Notes under the pieces: model-generated
What the model was told of the DNA's origin: nothing
Database searches by the model: none
The model's input: only the letters and a program-made list of their open reading frames with translations
In this document: positions 24,490 to 32,225 of the stretch, one piece after another
Layout of the letters: each line of letters begins with the position of its first letter
Numbering within the stretch: position 1 is the stretch's first letter
Translations under genes and position numbers: made by a program
Assembly: GCA_948473115.1 (NCBI GenBank)
Contig: CAOKWI010000003.1
Location: 1-64,000 of the forward strand
From: an uncultured Lachnospiraceae bacterium
GTDB lineage: Bacteria > Bacillota > Clostridia > Lachnospirales > Lachnospiraceae
Direction of reading: 5' to 3'
Length of the DNA stretch: 64,000 nt

Positions 24490-26123
24490 CCAATCCCTCC
24501 CATCTGCATTCCCTGATCCTGTGTCTGCCACTGTTTCAGTTCCTGCTCTGTCTTCATAAAGAAATCATCGCCGGAATGCCAGAAGCTGACGCAGAGTTCT
24601 CCTTCTTCTGTCTTGATCTCACGCTGCTCAAAGCCCTCCCCCCAGCCATCGGCCTCCTGCCCCTGCCATTCCTCCATCAGTCCGGACATTTCCTGGGGCG
24701 ACAGGGAGCCGTGGCTTTTTACCTCCAGTACGCCCCACAGTTTCCCGTTCCACATTTCTACTGTAGGGTTCATGCTGGACACCTTCCGTTTCAGCAGACG
24801 GTTGTGCAGGTAGACAGCAAGCCCTCTTTCCCCTTCTTCCTCCAGGTGTTCCTGCCCGATCTTCTCCAGTATTTGGTCCTCATACTGGCACAGTTCCCCG
24901 GATTCCATTTCCATGGACTGATCCGAGACGCCGCCCCAATCCTCGTCATAAAGGTACAGGAGGCCGCTCAGGGGGCTGAACAGTTTCAGTTCCTCCAGTT
25001 CTTCCGTAAGCTGCGCGATTGGACGGTCCCTGCGCAGCACCATCCCATACTCTGTCTGCACGATGCCCTCTTTCCTCATCTGGCATTCCCCAAGTTTCCC
25101 ATAATCCAGGAACGGCTCGACATCCTCATGGATGTGGATCTGTGCATCTTCCAGATAATAATGCCCATAATCCACGGCGGTCCGGATATCTTCCGGCAGT
25201 ACCGTATATTGCCCCAGCTCTGCGATCACCCTCATGGCTTCTGCCATATCTTCCGGTACCTCTGCCTCCAGGGCCGCGAACATCTTTCCCCTTTCCTTCT
25301 CATCTCCCAGGATGCCTTTTTCCGCCAGCATCCCTGAAAGCTCGTTCATTTCCCTGATGTCCCCGGAAAACGGCAGAAAATCTTCCAGTTCCCGGACAGG
25401 GCAGGTGATGCCTGATACCCTGCACTCATCCAGCCTATTTGCCCCCAGGTTCTTCACCGCCAGCGCGAGCCTTTCCTCCGAGGCCGGAAGGGATACCGGG
25501 TAAGAGCGGTAATGCCCCGCCGCATAAATAGGGGAATACAGAGATGCCTGGATGACGCACGATTTGTCATATCCAGGTGTCGGGAGGTATTTCCCGTCAT
25601 AGACCTGTTCCAGCGGCTCCCCTGTCCGGATCACATAGCTGTAACCCGTAAAGTGCCCCACATTGTTCCTGGTATATTCCCTCCCTGCCGCCCCATAATC
25701 AAGGAAAGGCACAAGCCGCTCCGGCACTTCCTCTTTCCCCAGCAGGTACCTCCCCAATGCCTCATGGCCTGTGACGCCATCGAAGAGCCTGAATTTATCC
25801 AGGTTGCAGGACAGGTTCACGATCTCCGCCATGGAATTCGGACTCTCGATATCCAGTGCCGCCTGGAACACGGCCTTTTCCCTTTCTGTCATCCCTTCCA
25901 TATGCCGGTCCAAAAACTCCAGTTCCCGTATGCCCTGTTCCGGCCGGAGCGGCATCCCCTTCAGATGCGCCTTTAACCCCTCCAGCGTCCCGGTGGCATC
26001 CTCGATTATAACTGTACCCCCGTCACCGTTCTTCATGGCGTCCCGCCTTTCCTGGTCCCCCAGGGGGAATGCCAGCCATTGGCCGTCCGGTGCGGCGCTG
26101 CCGCTCAGATATACCCTTGTCAT
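24486..26123 (-). CDS. Large antirestriction protein with two ArdA-like repeats
   Basis: A 545-residue protein. The region VFQAALDIESPNSMAEIVNLSCNLDKFRLFDGVTGHEALGRYLL ... FLDYGAAGREYTRNNVGHFTGYSYV follows the ArdA consensus closely. A second copy (AEAMRVIAELGQYTVLPEDIRTAVDYGHYYL ... FLDYGKLGECQM) comes next, then a unique C-terminal domain ending in a Trp-rich part. It ends QDQGMQMGGIG. It starts with an ATG that overlaps the previous TGA. Two such proteins in tandem point to a strong need to resist type I restriction after transfer. Confidence 0.78.
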   Translation of the reverse strand: MTRVYLSGSAAPDGQWLAFPLGDQERRDAMKNGDGGTVIIEDATGTLEGLKAHLKGMPLRPEQGIRELEFLDRHMEGMTEREKAVFQAALDIESPNSMAEIVNLSCNLDKFRLFDGVTGHEALGRYLLGKEEVPERLVPFLDYGAAGREYTRNNVGHFTGYSYVIRTGEPLEQVYDGKYLPTPGYDKSCVIQASLYSPIYAAGHYRSYPVSLPASEERLALAVKNLGANRLDECRVSGITCPVRELEDFLPFSGDIREMNELSGMLAEKGILGDEKERGKMFAALEAEVPEDMAEAMRVIAELGQYTVLPEDIRTAVDYGHYYLEDAQIHIHEDVEPFLDYGKLGECQMRKEGIVQTEYGMVLRRDRPIAQLTEELEELKLFSPLSGLLYLYDEDWGGVSDQSMEMESGELCQYEDQILEKIGQEHLEEEGERGLAVYLHNRLLKRKVSSMNPTVEMWNGKLWGVLEVKSHGSLSPQEMSGLMEEWQGQEADGWGEGFEQREIKTEEGELCVSFWHSGDDFFMKTEQELKQWQTQDQGMQMGGIG

Positions 26124-26803
26124 CCTCTGCTCCTTTCTTCCTCCAATACCTCTGCCCCATACCGCCGGACCAGGAACGCCGTGACGACTGTCCAGAATGT
26201 CCCATCGCTGATCAGCTCCGGGTCGGTAAGCTCCGACAGGCTCAGACGGTTGGTCCCCTTGTACAGGTCCTTTGCGCAGTGGAACATCACATAGCCGTCC
26301 AGCCCGATACCCCGGATGCTGATGTCAGAAAAGTCGATCAAATCCGGATGCACTGCACCCTCCGCCATCCCCCACAGCATATGGTCTGCCGTCAGCAGGT
26401 AGAGGGCAGCGCACATGGCCTCCCTGTCAGGGACATCCGCCTGTGCCTTCCACTGGCACCGGAACCGCTCCCTGTGTCCCCCGTCCCGGAACGCGCTCCC
26501 GGTGCTGCCCTCCAGGCGCGACACGCGGTCTGTAAACGGGCCGAACCCCACCTCCCCGGTAAACCGTCCCAGGAGGCTTGCAAAGTCCCCGCATCCGCCT
26601 CCAACGCTTCCACAGGGGCTGCCCCCGCCGGGCGGCCCGCAGTCCCCCTGCCCCTCTGTCTGCCCACCGCAGCATCCATGCGCCTTTGTCATTTCCAGCC
26701 TGCTCACGGACATCCCGCCCTTTCTGGGCTTAAATCCCGGAACCTGCTGCATCTGCGCCTCCATCCCTGCAAGCGGCATGCCGCTCATGAATTTAGTTGC
26801 CAT
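26120..26803 (-). CDS. Conserved ICE protein with Gly/Cys-rich linker
   Basis: A protein of 227 residues with a Met-rich start (MATKFMSGMPLAGMEAQMQQVPG), a Gly/Cys-rich linker (HGCCGG, CGSVGGGCG) and a conserved C-terminal domain: FRDGGHRERF, AALYLLTADHMLWGMAEGAVHPDLIDFSDISIRGIGLDGYVMFHCAKDLYKG. That last domain recurs in Clostridial ICEs and phages, but I am not sure of its family number. GGAGGAAG lies next to the ATG. The Met/Gln-rich stretch at the N-terminus resembles the C-terminal tails of its neighbours. Confidence 0.68.
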   Translation of the reverse strand: MATKFMSGMPLAGMEAQMQQVPGFKPRKGGMSVSRLEMTKAHGCCGGQTEGQGDCGPPGGGSPCGSVGGGCGDFASLLGRFTGEVGFGPFTDRVSRLEGSTGSAFRDGGHRERFRCQWKAQADVPDREAMCAALYLLTADHMLWGMAEGAVHPDLIDFSDISIRGIGLDGYVMFHCAKDLYKGTNRLSLSELTDPELISDGTFWTVVTAFLVRRYGAEVLEEERSRG

Positions 26804-26845
26804 CTTCCTCCATCCTTTCTTTTTATCCAGCCTCCACAGGGCAAT

Positions 26846-26886
26846 AAAAAACGGCCAAGTCTCCGTTATAACGGAAAACCCGGCCG
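26846..26886 (-). terminator. Intrinsic terminator after the repeat-domain gene
   Basis: On the minus strand a CGGCC/GGCCG outer stem and an inner CCGTTATAACGG hairpin are followed by six T residues. It stands 34 bp after the stop of the gene at 26920-27954 and upstream of the ArdA-type operon, so the two are probably separate transcripts. Confidence 0.7.
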
Positions 26887-26919
26887 CTTTCTGCGGCGGC
26901 TGCCTGATGCTGATCCTTT

Positions 26920-27954
26920 TTACTGTATTCCTCCCATGCCCGTGGATTCCTGCATGCATTGCCGCCCTGCGGCCTCTTTCAATGCCGTGCTGACAAGCCC
27001 TGCGAATTTTTCCCGGTCCATGCAGATGGCCCTTAAACGTGCTCCGAAATCTTCCAGCAGGGACAGGCTTTCCGCATAGCAGAAGAAAGCGCCCGCCTCA
27101 CAGTCGCACTGTATCCTGCCGATTCCGGGATTATCTTCAAACGCTTTTACAAAAACTTCCTGCCACTCATATCCGCTCCCATGCGTGAACAGTCCCGTCT
27201 TGTCAGTGACCGGTTCATTGTTCCCCAGCGCATAACGGTTAAACGCATCCTGGCCGAACCCCTTGTATTCCCCTTCCAGAAAAGAAAAGGCAAGGCACAG
27301 GCTGTATCTGCTGTTCTCATGGTCCACAATGTAAAAAGGACGGTTTTCTGTGTTGAATCTGTTGATCCTCTGTTTGATGTCCATTTTTGTCCCCTCCGAT
27401 TTTTCCTCCAGAAAGCATATGATTTCCAAGAGCCTGAAACGCACTATGCCTCCTGGCAGGACATTAGCAAGCTCATTCAGCTTTGCCAGGTCATTCCTGA
27501 TGCCATCCTGGGAGAGATAGCCGTTGACATATTCCTGGAGTTTTTTCTGTTCTTCCCGGAACTCCTGCTCCTTTTCCCTATACCTTTCTGCCATGCATTT
27601 TATCATCGTTAATGCTTCAGGGTCATGCTGGGGCATTCCGCATACACCGGACCGCCCCATATCCCTGCAGCCCGCCGGTACCGCCGCCTGTTCATTTCCC
27701 TGCCCAGCCCGCTGTTCTGCCTCCCTATCATGTAAGGCATACAGACAATCAACCAGACGGGAGCGGAGCCTGCTGTCCGGCAGAATTTGCACCACATCCC
27801 CCAACAGTTCCTTATTGCCCCATATATTATTCTCATCAAGATATTCCTCAACATAAGCCTGTAGCTTTTCATGCTCCGCCTCATACGCCTGCTCTTTTTC
27901 CTTATAGGCACACCTTAAAACGTCTATCTTCTCCAGCACTGATTTCTCCATCAT
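26920..27954 (-). CDS. ICE protein with a duplicated coiled-coil module and Q/G/M tail
   Basis: A 344-residue protein. Residues 15-75 (YKEKEQAYEAEHEKLQAYVEEYLDENN...) and about 122-180 (YREKEQEFREEQKKLQEYVNGYL...) are two copies of one helical module. The last 150 residues form a separate domain, DIKQRINRFNTENRPFYIVDHENSRYSLCLAF. An in-frame ATG at 27384 preceded by GGAGGGG six bases away may allow the C-terminal domain to be made alone. The end is ESTGMGGIQ. No known domain was recognised. AGAGGGGAAA precedes the first ATG. Confidence 0.7.
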   Translation of the reverse strand: MMEKSVLEKIDVLRCAYKEKEQAYEAEHEKLQAYVEEYLDENNIWGNKELLGDVVQILPDSRLRSRLVDCLYALHDREAEQRAGQGNEQAAVPAGCRDMGRSGVCGMPQHDPEALTMIKCMAERYREKEQEFREEQKKLQEYVNGYLSQDGIRNDLAKLNELANVLPGGIVRFRLLEIICFLEEKSEGTKMDIKQRINRFNTENRPFYIVDHENSRYSLCLAFSFLEGEYKGFGQDAFNRYALGNNEPVTDKTGLFTHGSGYEWQEVFVKAFEDNPGIGRIQCDCEAGAFFCYAESLSLLEDFGARLRAICMDREKFAGLVSTALKEAAGRQCMQESTGMGGIQ

Positions 27955-27963
27955 TTTCCCCTC

Positions 27964-28437
27964 TTACATGCCCATCCCCTGCATGGCTCGCTGGGATGCC
28001 TGCAGCGATTCCGCAAGATCCCCGATCCTCTGGCATGGATATTCAATATCATTCCGGCTCATTTCCCATGCCATTCCCAGATGCCTGATGACATCTGGAA
28101 TCTCCATGATCCTTTTTATTTCTTCCACGCCCTGGGCCGAAGCCATTTCCTCCGCATACCGGCCCAGACCTTTCACTGTCTTTAGCCGGATCAGGCTGGA
28201 GCAGTGCCGCGGCATGCTCCTTCCCTGCCTGATGCGCTGTACCCTTGTGTCAAATTCTCCTGTCCAGTCCTGTTTCCCATCCACACCCCAATACAGGCTC
28301 AATGCGTCAACCAGGCTCCTGACTTGCTGTATCTCATCATCTTTTCCCTGCCGCGCGATCTGCTCTGCGTAAGAAGTCAGTCCCCTTATTGCCGCCCTTG
28401 CCAGTTCCCTATCCTGACGGATACTTTCCTCATCCAT
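27964..28437 (-). CDS. Small helical ICE protein with Q/G/M tail
   Basis: A 157-residue, mainly helical protein (MDEESIRQDRELARAAIRGLTSYAEQIARQG...) with a repeated helix pattern: LTSYAEQIARQGKDDEIQQVRSLVDAL and LGRYAEEMASAQGVEEIKRIMEIPDVI are similar, so it too may hold two copies of one module. It ends SQRAMQGMGM. GGAGGG lies 6 nt before the ATG at 28437; the longer frame to 28572 runs across a terminator and is not used. Function unknown. Confidence 0.68.
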   Translation of the reverse strand: MDEESIRQDRELARAAIRGLTSYAEQIARQGKDDEIQQVRSLVDALSLYWGVDGKQDWTGEFDTRVQRIRQGRSMPRHCSSLIRLKTVKGLGRYAEEMASAQGVEEIKRIMEIPDVIRHLGMAWEMSRNDIEYPCQRIGDLAESLQASQRAMQGMGM

Positions 28438-28495
28438 GCCCATCCCTCCAATCTTCGAGATCATCCAGCCATCCTGTTCCACTGCTTCCCCCAAT

Positions 28496-28540
28496 AAAAA
28501 GGCCATGCACCCCATAAGCGAAAGTGCATGGCTGTTTTTT
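28496..28540. terminator. Strong bidirectional intrinsic terminator
   Basis: Arms gccatgcac and gtgcatggc (9 bp, perfect) are flanked by five T on the minus strand and six T on the plus strand. The hairpin begins right at the stop of the basic 74-residue gene and precedes the next ICE gene. Confidence 0.85.
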
Positions 28541-28763
28541 AAGTAAAGTTGACCATATCGACTGTCCGGCATATCTTCCGGTAGCCATTCCCCTTGGGCG
28601 CAAACTCCACGTCTGTGCTGCGGCGTACCTTCCGGCCCAGGTATTTCTTGTTCAGTGCGATTCCCCTCCGCAGTTCGCCGCGGAAGCTGTAGGAGCCTCT
28701 CCCCCGGCTCCAGCAGTTCCGTTTCTCCCTTGCCGTGCCGGGCATCCTCTCTTGCTGTGGCAT
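28539..28763 (-). CDS. Small basic protein, first gene at the ICE end
   Basis: A 74-residue, Arg/Lys-rich protein (SYSFRGELRRGIALNKKYLGRKVRRSTDVEF) ending in CRTVDMVNFT. No domain recognised. AAAGGAGG is upstream of the ATG, with a rather long 11-nt spacer. The stop lies on the edge of a strong terminator, so the gene forms its own short transcript. Its place at the end of the element suggests an early-expressed DNA- or RNA-binding protein, but this is inference. Confidence 0.55.
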   Translation of the reverse strand: MPQQERMPGTAREKRNCWSRGRGSYSFRGELRRGIALNKKYLGRKVRRSTDVEFAPKGNGYRKICRTVDMVNFT

Positions 28764-28877
28764 ACTGCTTAAGCCTCCTTTCCTCTTTTTCAGGACAACA
28801 CTATACCATCTCTGCCGGAAAAAGCTATCCGGAATAGTTCACAAACATCCTGCCTCACTTTGTCTGATTTAGGCAAT

Positions 28878-28918
28878 AAAAAACGGCTTCAGGGCTATGC
28901 CCTTCCACCTGCTTCCGT
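28878..28918 (-). terminator. Weak terminator at the ICE boundary
   Basis: On the minus strand an inner AGGGC/GCCCT hairpin and a short outer ACGG/CCGT stem are followed by six T. It lies between the truncated host flavodoxin gene and the first ICE gene, so it may insulate the element from host transcription. Its 3' bases resemble those of the terminator at 26,846. Confidence 0.45.
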
Positions 28919-28934
28919 TTCCCTTTATTCTGCT

Positions 28935-29016
28935 AACGCTATACACATTTCAGGCTCTATTTGTGTATTGTGTTCCCTTTTTCCTCTTTTTCTGAACGCT
29001 ATACACACGATACACA
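28935..29016. repeat. Clustered ATACACA repeats at the probable ICE end
   Basis: aacgctatacaca occurs at 28935-28947 and again at 28995-29007, 60 bp apart. A further atacaca follows at 29010-29016. A copy in opposite orientation (tgtgtat) lies at 28963-28969. Short direct and inverted copies at the end of an element are typical of integrase arm sites or transposase-binding sites. The truncated flavodoxin gene reads into the last copies. No integrase gene is visible in the window. Confidence 0.6.
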
Positions 29017-29574
29017 ATCAAAACCATACTCCATTTTAGGATAGCCCACATAAATGATGTCATACCGCGAAATATCATCTATGCTTCCTGCAATCTCCGG
29101 GCGTGCTCCGTTTTCCTTTTCTTCGGTTGCAATATCCAAAAGCGCATTGTAGTCGGTGGTATAGGCTTCCTCCGGTACGATTTCAAATACATCCGCTCCC
29201 GTCTGATTCACAATGGCATCTGCAACATTTTCCGTATTCCCCGACCACGAAAAATAAACCACCAGTGAGCTGCTGCCATCCTTGCCATGATCCGCATCCG
29301 AGCCTCCCGCCGTATCGCTTTCCAGCTCTGCATCCGAACCTCCTGCCGTATCACTTTCCGCCTCTGCCGTCTTTGTTCCCGCTGTCTCAGGACCGTTTGC
29401 TGCATTCTGTGAGGCTTCAGCATCCGTTCCCTCTGTCACACCAGTCTGCACCGACATATTTTCATTTGCCGCTGCACGGTTTCCCCTGTCTTCTGTTTCG
29501 CTGTTTCCACATCCAGCCAGCAAAACTGTCAATACACACACCATGATTACTGATAACCCTTTTTTCATTTTCAA
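28999..29574 (-). pseudogene. Flavodoxin lipoprotein, 3' truncated at the ICE boundary
   Basis: The frame starts with a lipoprotein signal (SVIMVCVLTVLLAGCGN, lipobox LAGC), a low-complexity Ala/Glu/Ser linker with a repeated SDTAGGSDA segment, and a flavodoxin start (SLVVYFSWSGNTENVADAI ... YDIIYVGYP). Flavodoxins of this type continue with a W-rich loop and 80 more residues. Here the frame changes into KMEYGFDCVSCV and stops. The last 12 codons come from the repeat-bearing ICE end. Hence the gene was cut by element insertion or by a deletion. AAAGGAG precedes a TTG at 29574. Confidence 0.8.
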
Positions 29575-29602
29575 ACCTATGCTCCTTTCCCAAAACGTGG
29601 AC

Positions 29603-29971
29603 TCATATTTTTCTGTGGGATTTTTCCATCCGCTTTTGTATTTCATGCCGCAGGTAATCCATATTTGCGATCTGCTTTTCCTTGAAGTGAATTTCATCCA
29701 GCGTCTTTCCCCTTATCCTGTTAAGCATTGCCAGCCGCGCGGGCTCAGTGTGGTCTCCCTCCAGTGTAAGCCGCACATAGGTTTCCACTTCATTACTGTC
29801 AAGCCCCATATCGTTAAGCGTCATGACCATACCGAGATGTTCTATATCCTGTTCATCATACTGCCATGCCCCCATCACCTTCTTTACCGCACCGCACAAT
29901 CCCCAGCTTTCATATTCCCTGAGTATTTCAAGGGGAATCTGATAACGCTCGCTTGCCTCATATATTGTCAT
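29603..29971 (-). CDS. MerR-like transcription regulator
   Basis: A 122-residue protein: MTIYEASERYQIPLEILREYESWGLC is a MerR-type winged helix, followed by a shorter recognition region and a C-terminal coiled coil (KEKQIANMDYLRHEIQKRM). The conserved Arg-Tyr/His of MerR wings is replaced by AWQYDEQDIEHL. It lies just upstream of the flavodoxin lipoprotein gene, a common pairing for redox-responsive MerR proteins. The ATG at 29971 lies after a palindromic operator-like site. The longer frame to 30022 starts inside that operator. Confidence 0.75.
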   Translation of the reverse strand: MTIYEASERYQIPLEILREYESWGLCGAVKKVMGAWQYDEQDIEHLGMVMTLNDMGLDSNEVETYVRLTLEGDHTEPARLAMLNRIRGKTLDEIHFKEKQIANMDYLRHEIQKRMEKSHRKI

Positions 29972-29997
29972 CTTGAAAATTACACCCCCTGCAAAAA

Positions 29998-30033
29998 TAT
30001 AGATGCTCCCGTCTCGGAACATTTATATTGTAA
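29998..30033. promoter_or_regulatory. Operator-like palindrome upstream of the MerR gene (copy 1)
   Basis: The site atatagatgctc...gaacatttatattgtaa is nearly palindromic. A second, closely similar copy with a better palindrome is at 33961-33997. Flanking bases up to position 30110 also match the second copy in part (for example tgttgaat and gcatttctt), so a whole promoter region of about 110 bp is duplicated. It is probably the binding site of the MerR- or LysR-type protein. Confidence 0.55.
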
Positions 30034-30111
30034 GCCGTTTATTATATAATGTCCAATACCTATGTTGAATTGTTTGAAATGCCTAAAGCGCATTTCTTAA
30101 GCAATTCATTT

Positions 30112-30791
30112 TTACTGCATGGAATACTCACTCTGAATTGCTGATAACGGCGTCACGGCATTTGCACGGCGCACCTGTTCCTCACTCGCCTGCGACTGCC
30201 CCCATCCGCGGATTTTCCCCTCTCTGATCAACTCGCCCATGACTGCCGCAGCTTCCTCCACTTTATCGTCATCCTCAATGCGGTGCTGGTAATACTAGTG
30301 TGCTGACATGTTCATTTTTGAACTAATGACGAAGGATAAATTTCCACTCTGCAAGGCGGCGGAGGGAGGCGATGCGGTGGCATCGTTGACCGACAACAAC
30401 GCAGCAGATGGAAATTTAGGCAAGTCATTAGTCAAATTATGAACGTGTCAGTGCACTAGTCCACGTAGTCTGTCCCAAGACGTTTTAGTGAGACACCCAG
30501 ATGCGCCCTGATCACAGAAACAGTATCTCCCATCCCTTTATTCAAATGGAGTTTTGTCGCCAGCACTATTTTGTGGCGGAACGGCTTTACCGCCTCCCCC
30601 ACAAGTCTTTCATTCTCACCTGCCCCATAGGCTTCTGCCGTATCAAAAAATGTACAGCCAAGGTCAAATGCACTTTGAATCAGGCGGATGGACTCACTCC
30701 TTTCCGGCACAGCCCCGTATCCGTGGGAAAGCCCCATATAGCCGTAACCGATAGACAATACTTTCAAATCGCTTAAAAATCTGGCTTTCAT
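30112..30791 (-). pseudogene. Aldo/keto reductase, split by a MITE and 3' truncated
   Basis: The first part (SDLKVLSIGYGYMGLSHGYG, CTFFDTAEAYG, KIVLATKLHLNKGM) carries the Asp-Tyr region of AKR enzymes and stops after LGTDYVD at an in-frame TAG created by the insertion at 30459. On the other side of the 165-bp insert the reading resumes as YYQHRIEDDDKVEEAAAVMGELIREGKIRGWGQSQ, ending SEYSMQ. The remaining ~150 residues of a normal AKR are missing, replaced by the MerR promoter region. So both an insertion and a deletion have broken it. Confidence 0.85.
30295..30459. mobile_element. 165-bp palindromic MITE-like element
   Basis: Both ends read ctagtg(tg/ca)ctgaca(t/c)gttcat when taken inward, so the terminal inverted repeats run for about 35 bp. 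Inner bases also pair (aaatttccactctg with cagatggaaattt). The centre carries a small hairpin cgatgc-ggtg-gcatcg followed by ttgaccg. No reading frame. It interrupts the aldo/keto reductase gene. A related apex (ggagacgtag-tggg-ctacgttgaccg) is present at 38.6 kb. Confidence 0.8.
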
Positions 30792-30792
30792 T

Positions 30793-31244
30793 TTACATAC
30801 CTTTCTTCTGTCCTTGTATCACTGCTGTCAGGAAATGAACCGCCACGCACATGCCCCCGATTATTCCAATGTATTCTGCGTAAAAAGCGAGGCTGGAAGC
30901 GGCGGTTGGCTCTGTGGTATCCTCCGCATATCGTTCCATAAACCGCTTTATAAAAATCCGTATATGCCGGCTCCCAAAACCAGCAGCTCCATCAAATAAA
31001 CGACATACCCAAAAATTGTTTCGCTCATTCTCTTTTCCATTCCCGACAGGCAACTGTGCGAGTGTACCCCCAGATGAAATGTCATCAGCATAAATCCCCA
31101 CGCAGTAGACATCACATGAATATCCCTCCAGTAAAAAGCTGCCGGCAGAAAGGAAATCGAAAAGGCAAGCCCGGAAATCATCAGAGAGCTGACCATGATT
31201 GCCAGCATCGCTATCAGCAGCAGAAAATCCAAGGCGGTCAACAA
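30793..31244 (-). pseudogene. Membrane protein remnant (DUF4405-like), frameshifted
   Basis: One frame gives DFLLLIAMLAIMVSSLMISGLAFSISFLPAAFYWRDIHVMSTAWGFMLMTFHLGVHSHS ... GAGIYGFL. The other continues IKRFMERYAEDTTEPTAASSLAFYAEYIGIIGGMCVAVHFL. They join at a run of five T near 30950, so one base is lost or gained. The N-terminus is cut where a LysR fragment on the other strand begins. His residues in the second helix fit DUF4405-type cytochrome-like membrane proteins. Confidence 0.7.
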
Positions 31245-31246
31245 TT

Positions 31247-31477
31247 ATAGATCTGCCGCAACATTATGATCTGGAAGTCTTTAACCGGTGCGCCGAAAAT
31301 GAAGGCATTTTACTGACTTTGGAATCCTGGCGGGAAGTACACCCTTCTCTGGTCACCATTCCGTTTCAGGTTGACTATTCCATCCCTTACGGCATACTTT
31401 CTTCACGGGAGCCATCTCCGGAAACGGCTCAGTTTATAGATATTATTCAGTCATTAACGCAGTCTGCGCAAAGATAA
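31247..31477 (+). pseudogene. LysR-type regulator, 3' fragment
   Basis: The plus strand encodes DLPQHYDLEVFNRCAENEGILLTLESWREVHPSLVTIPFQVDYSIPYGILSSREPSPETAQFIDII, the last 70 residues of a LysR-like effector domain. There is no start, and upstream bases belong to the DUF4405-like remnant on the minus strand. It is one of the few plus-strand coding traces in the window. Confidence 0.7.
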
Positions 31478-31485
31478 ATTCAATT

Positions 31486-31717
31486 TCAAAGAGCTTTCGG
31501 AGCTGTACTGCATGGTTCCTGCCGGAACCTGCAATACAACTCCGAAAGCAAAACAAAGCAGTCAAAAAGAGGCAGCTTTTTCAACAAAATAGCACCTATG
31601 CAACATCCTGCTGCACCATAGCCGTAAATGCCGCATAAAGGCTCCCAGATAAAAATCATATGATTTTCCCAACGCCCATGCTGAATCAGGCACCCAAAAC
31701 CTTCCAGTACAAGCCCA
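31486..31717 (-). pseudogene. PF06541-type membrane protein fragment
   Basis: GLFGLVLEGFGCLIQHGRWENHMIFIWEPLCGIYGYGAAG resembles the start of PF06541 (CmpB-like) membrane proteins, with the WENxxxxWxPxxxIYGxG pattern. It is joined directly to the cardiolipin synthase fragment and ends after LLSELYCRF with an unrelated tail. Exact borders are uncertain by some tens of bases. Confidence 0.55.
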
Positions 31718-32225
31718 AACAATCCGTGCCAACACATCCAGAATTTTCCCCACATGAGCCCTTCATCCACAATAAAATATTCCATAAAGATAAAATGTTC
31801 TGCCTGCTCCAACTGTCGGAGCATTTCATCCCATTTATCTTCACCCAAAGGAAAGTAGGTAACAGCAGTATTATCATATACCGGATGGCAGTCATTGCGG
31901 TTCAGATACCGCGCCAGCGAAGCGGCTCCGGGATTCTCCTGTTTCAGCCTGCCCAAAACCTCTGCATTTTGCGGAATACAGTCCTTTGTCTGTTCGCCGA
32001 TTTGTTCTATCCTCCCCCTGATTGCCTTATGCCCAATTTCACTCTTTGTAAACCAATACAGCATTGCGCCAAATACGGGCAGGATCATAACAATAATAAG
32101 CCACGTGATCTTTGCCGTTGGATCCATGCGGCTGTTCAGCAGATACAGTACCATAACAACTGTATACAGAGCCACCCCGCCCAAAATATGGGGCAGAATA
32201 TTTTCAAACCACCGGAACACACCAA
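31718..32225 (-). pseudogene. Cardiolipin synthase, N-terminal fragment
   Basis: LYLLNSRMDPTAKITWLIIVMILPVFGAMLYWFTKSEIGHKAI and HFIFMEYFIVDEGLMWGKI are the membrane and first catalytic-domain segments of Cls. The first HKD motif is never reached: after WGKI the frame shifts at a GGGGAAAA run and then joins a PF06541 fragment. The first ~35 residues are missing as well, replaced by another PF06541 piece. Confidence 0.7.

Noticed and set aside
7287..28437. The idea that the Gln/Gly/Met tails only reflect ribosome binding sites for the next gene
   Set aside because: It holds in part for 24486 (GGGAGGG) and 11949 (GGGGGTGG). Most other tails (7287, 12800, 19936, 20416, 22878, 27964) have no such site, or the next gene is far away or has its site after the stop.
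28764..29045. tRNA gene as ICE attachment site
   Set aside because: No cloverleaf-forming sequence or CCA-type end is seen; the boundary is in a protein gene.
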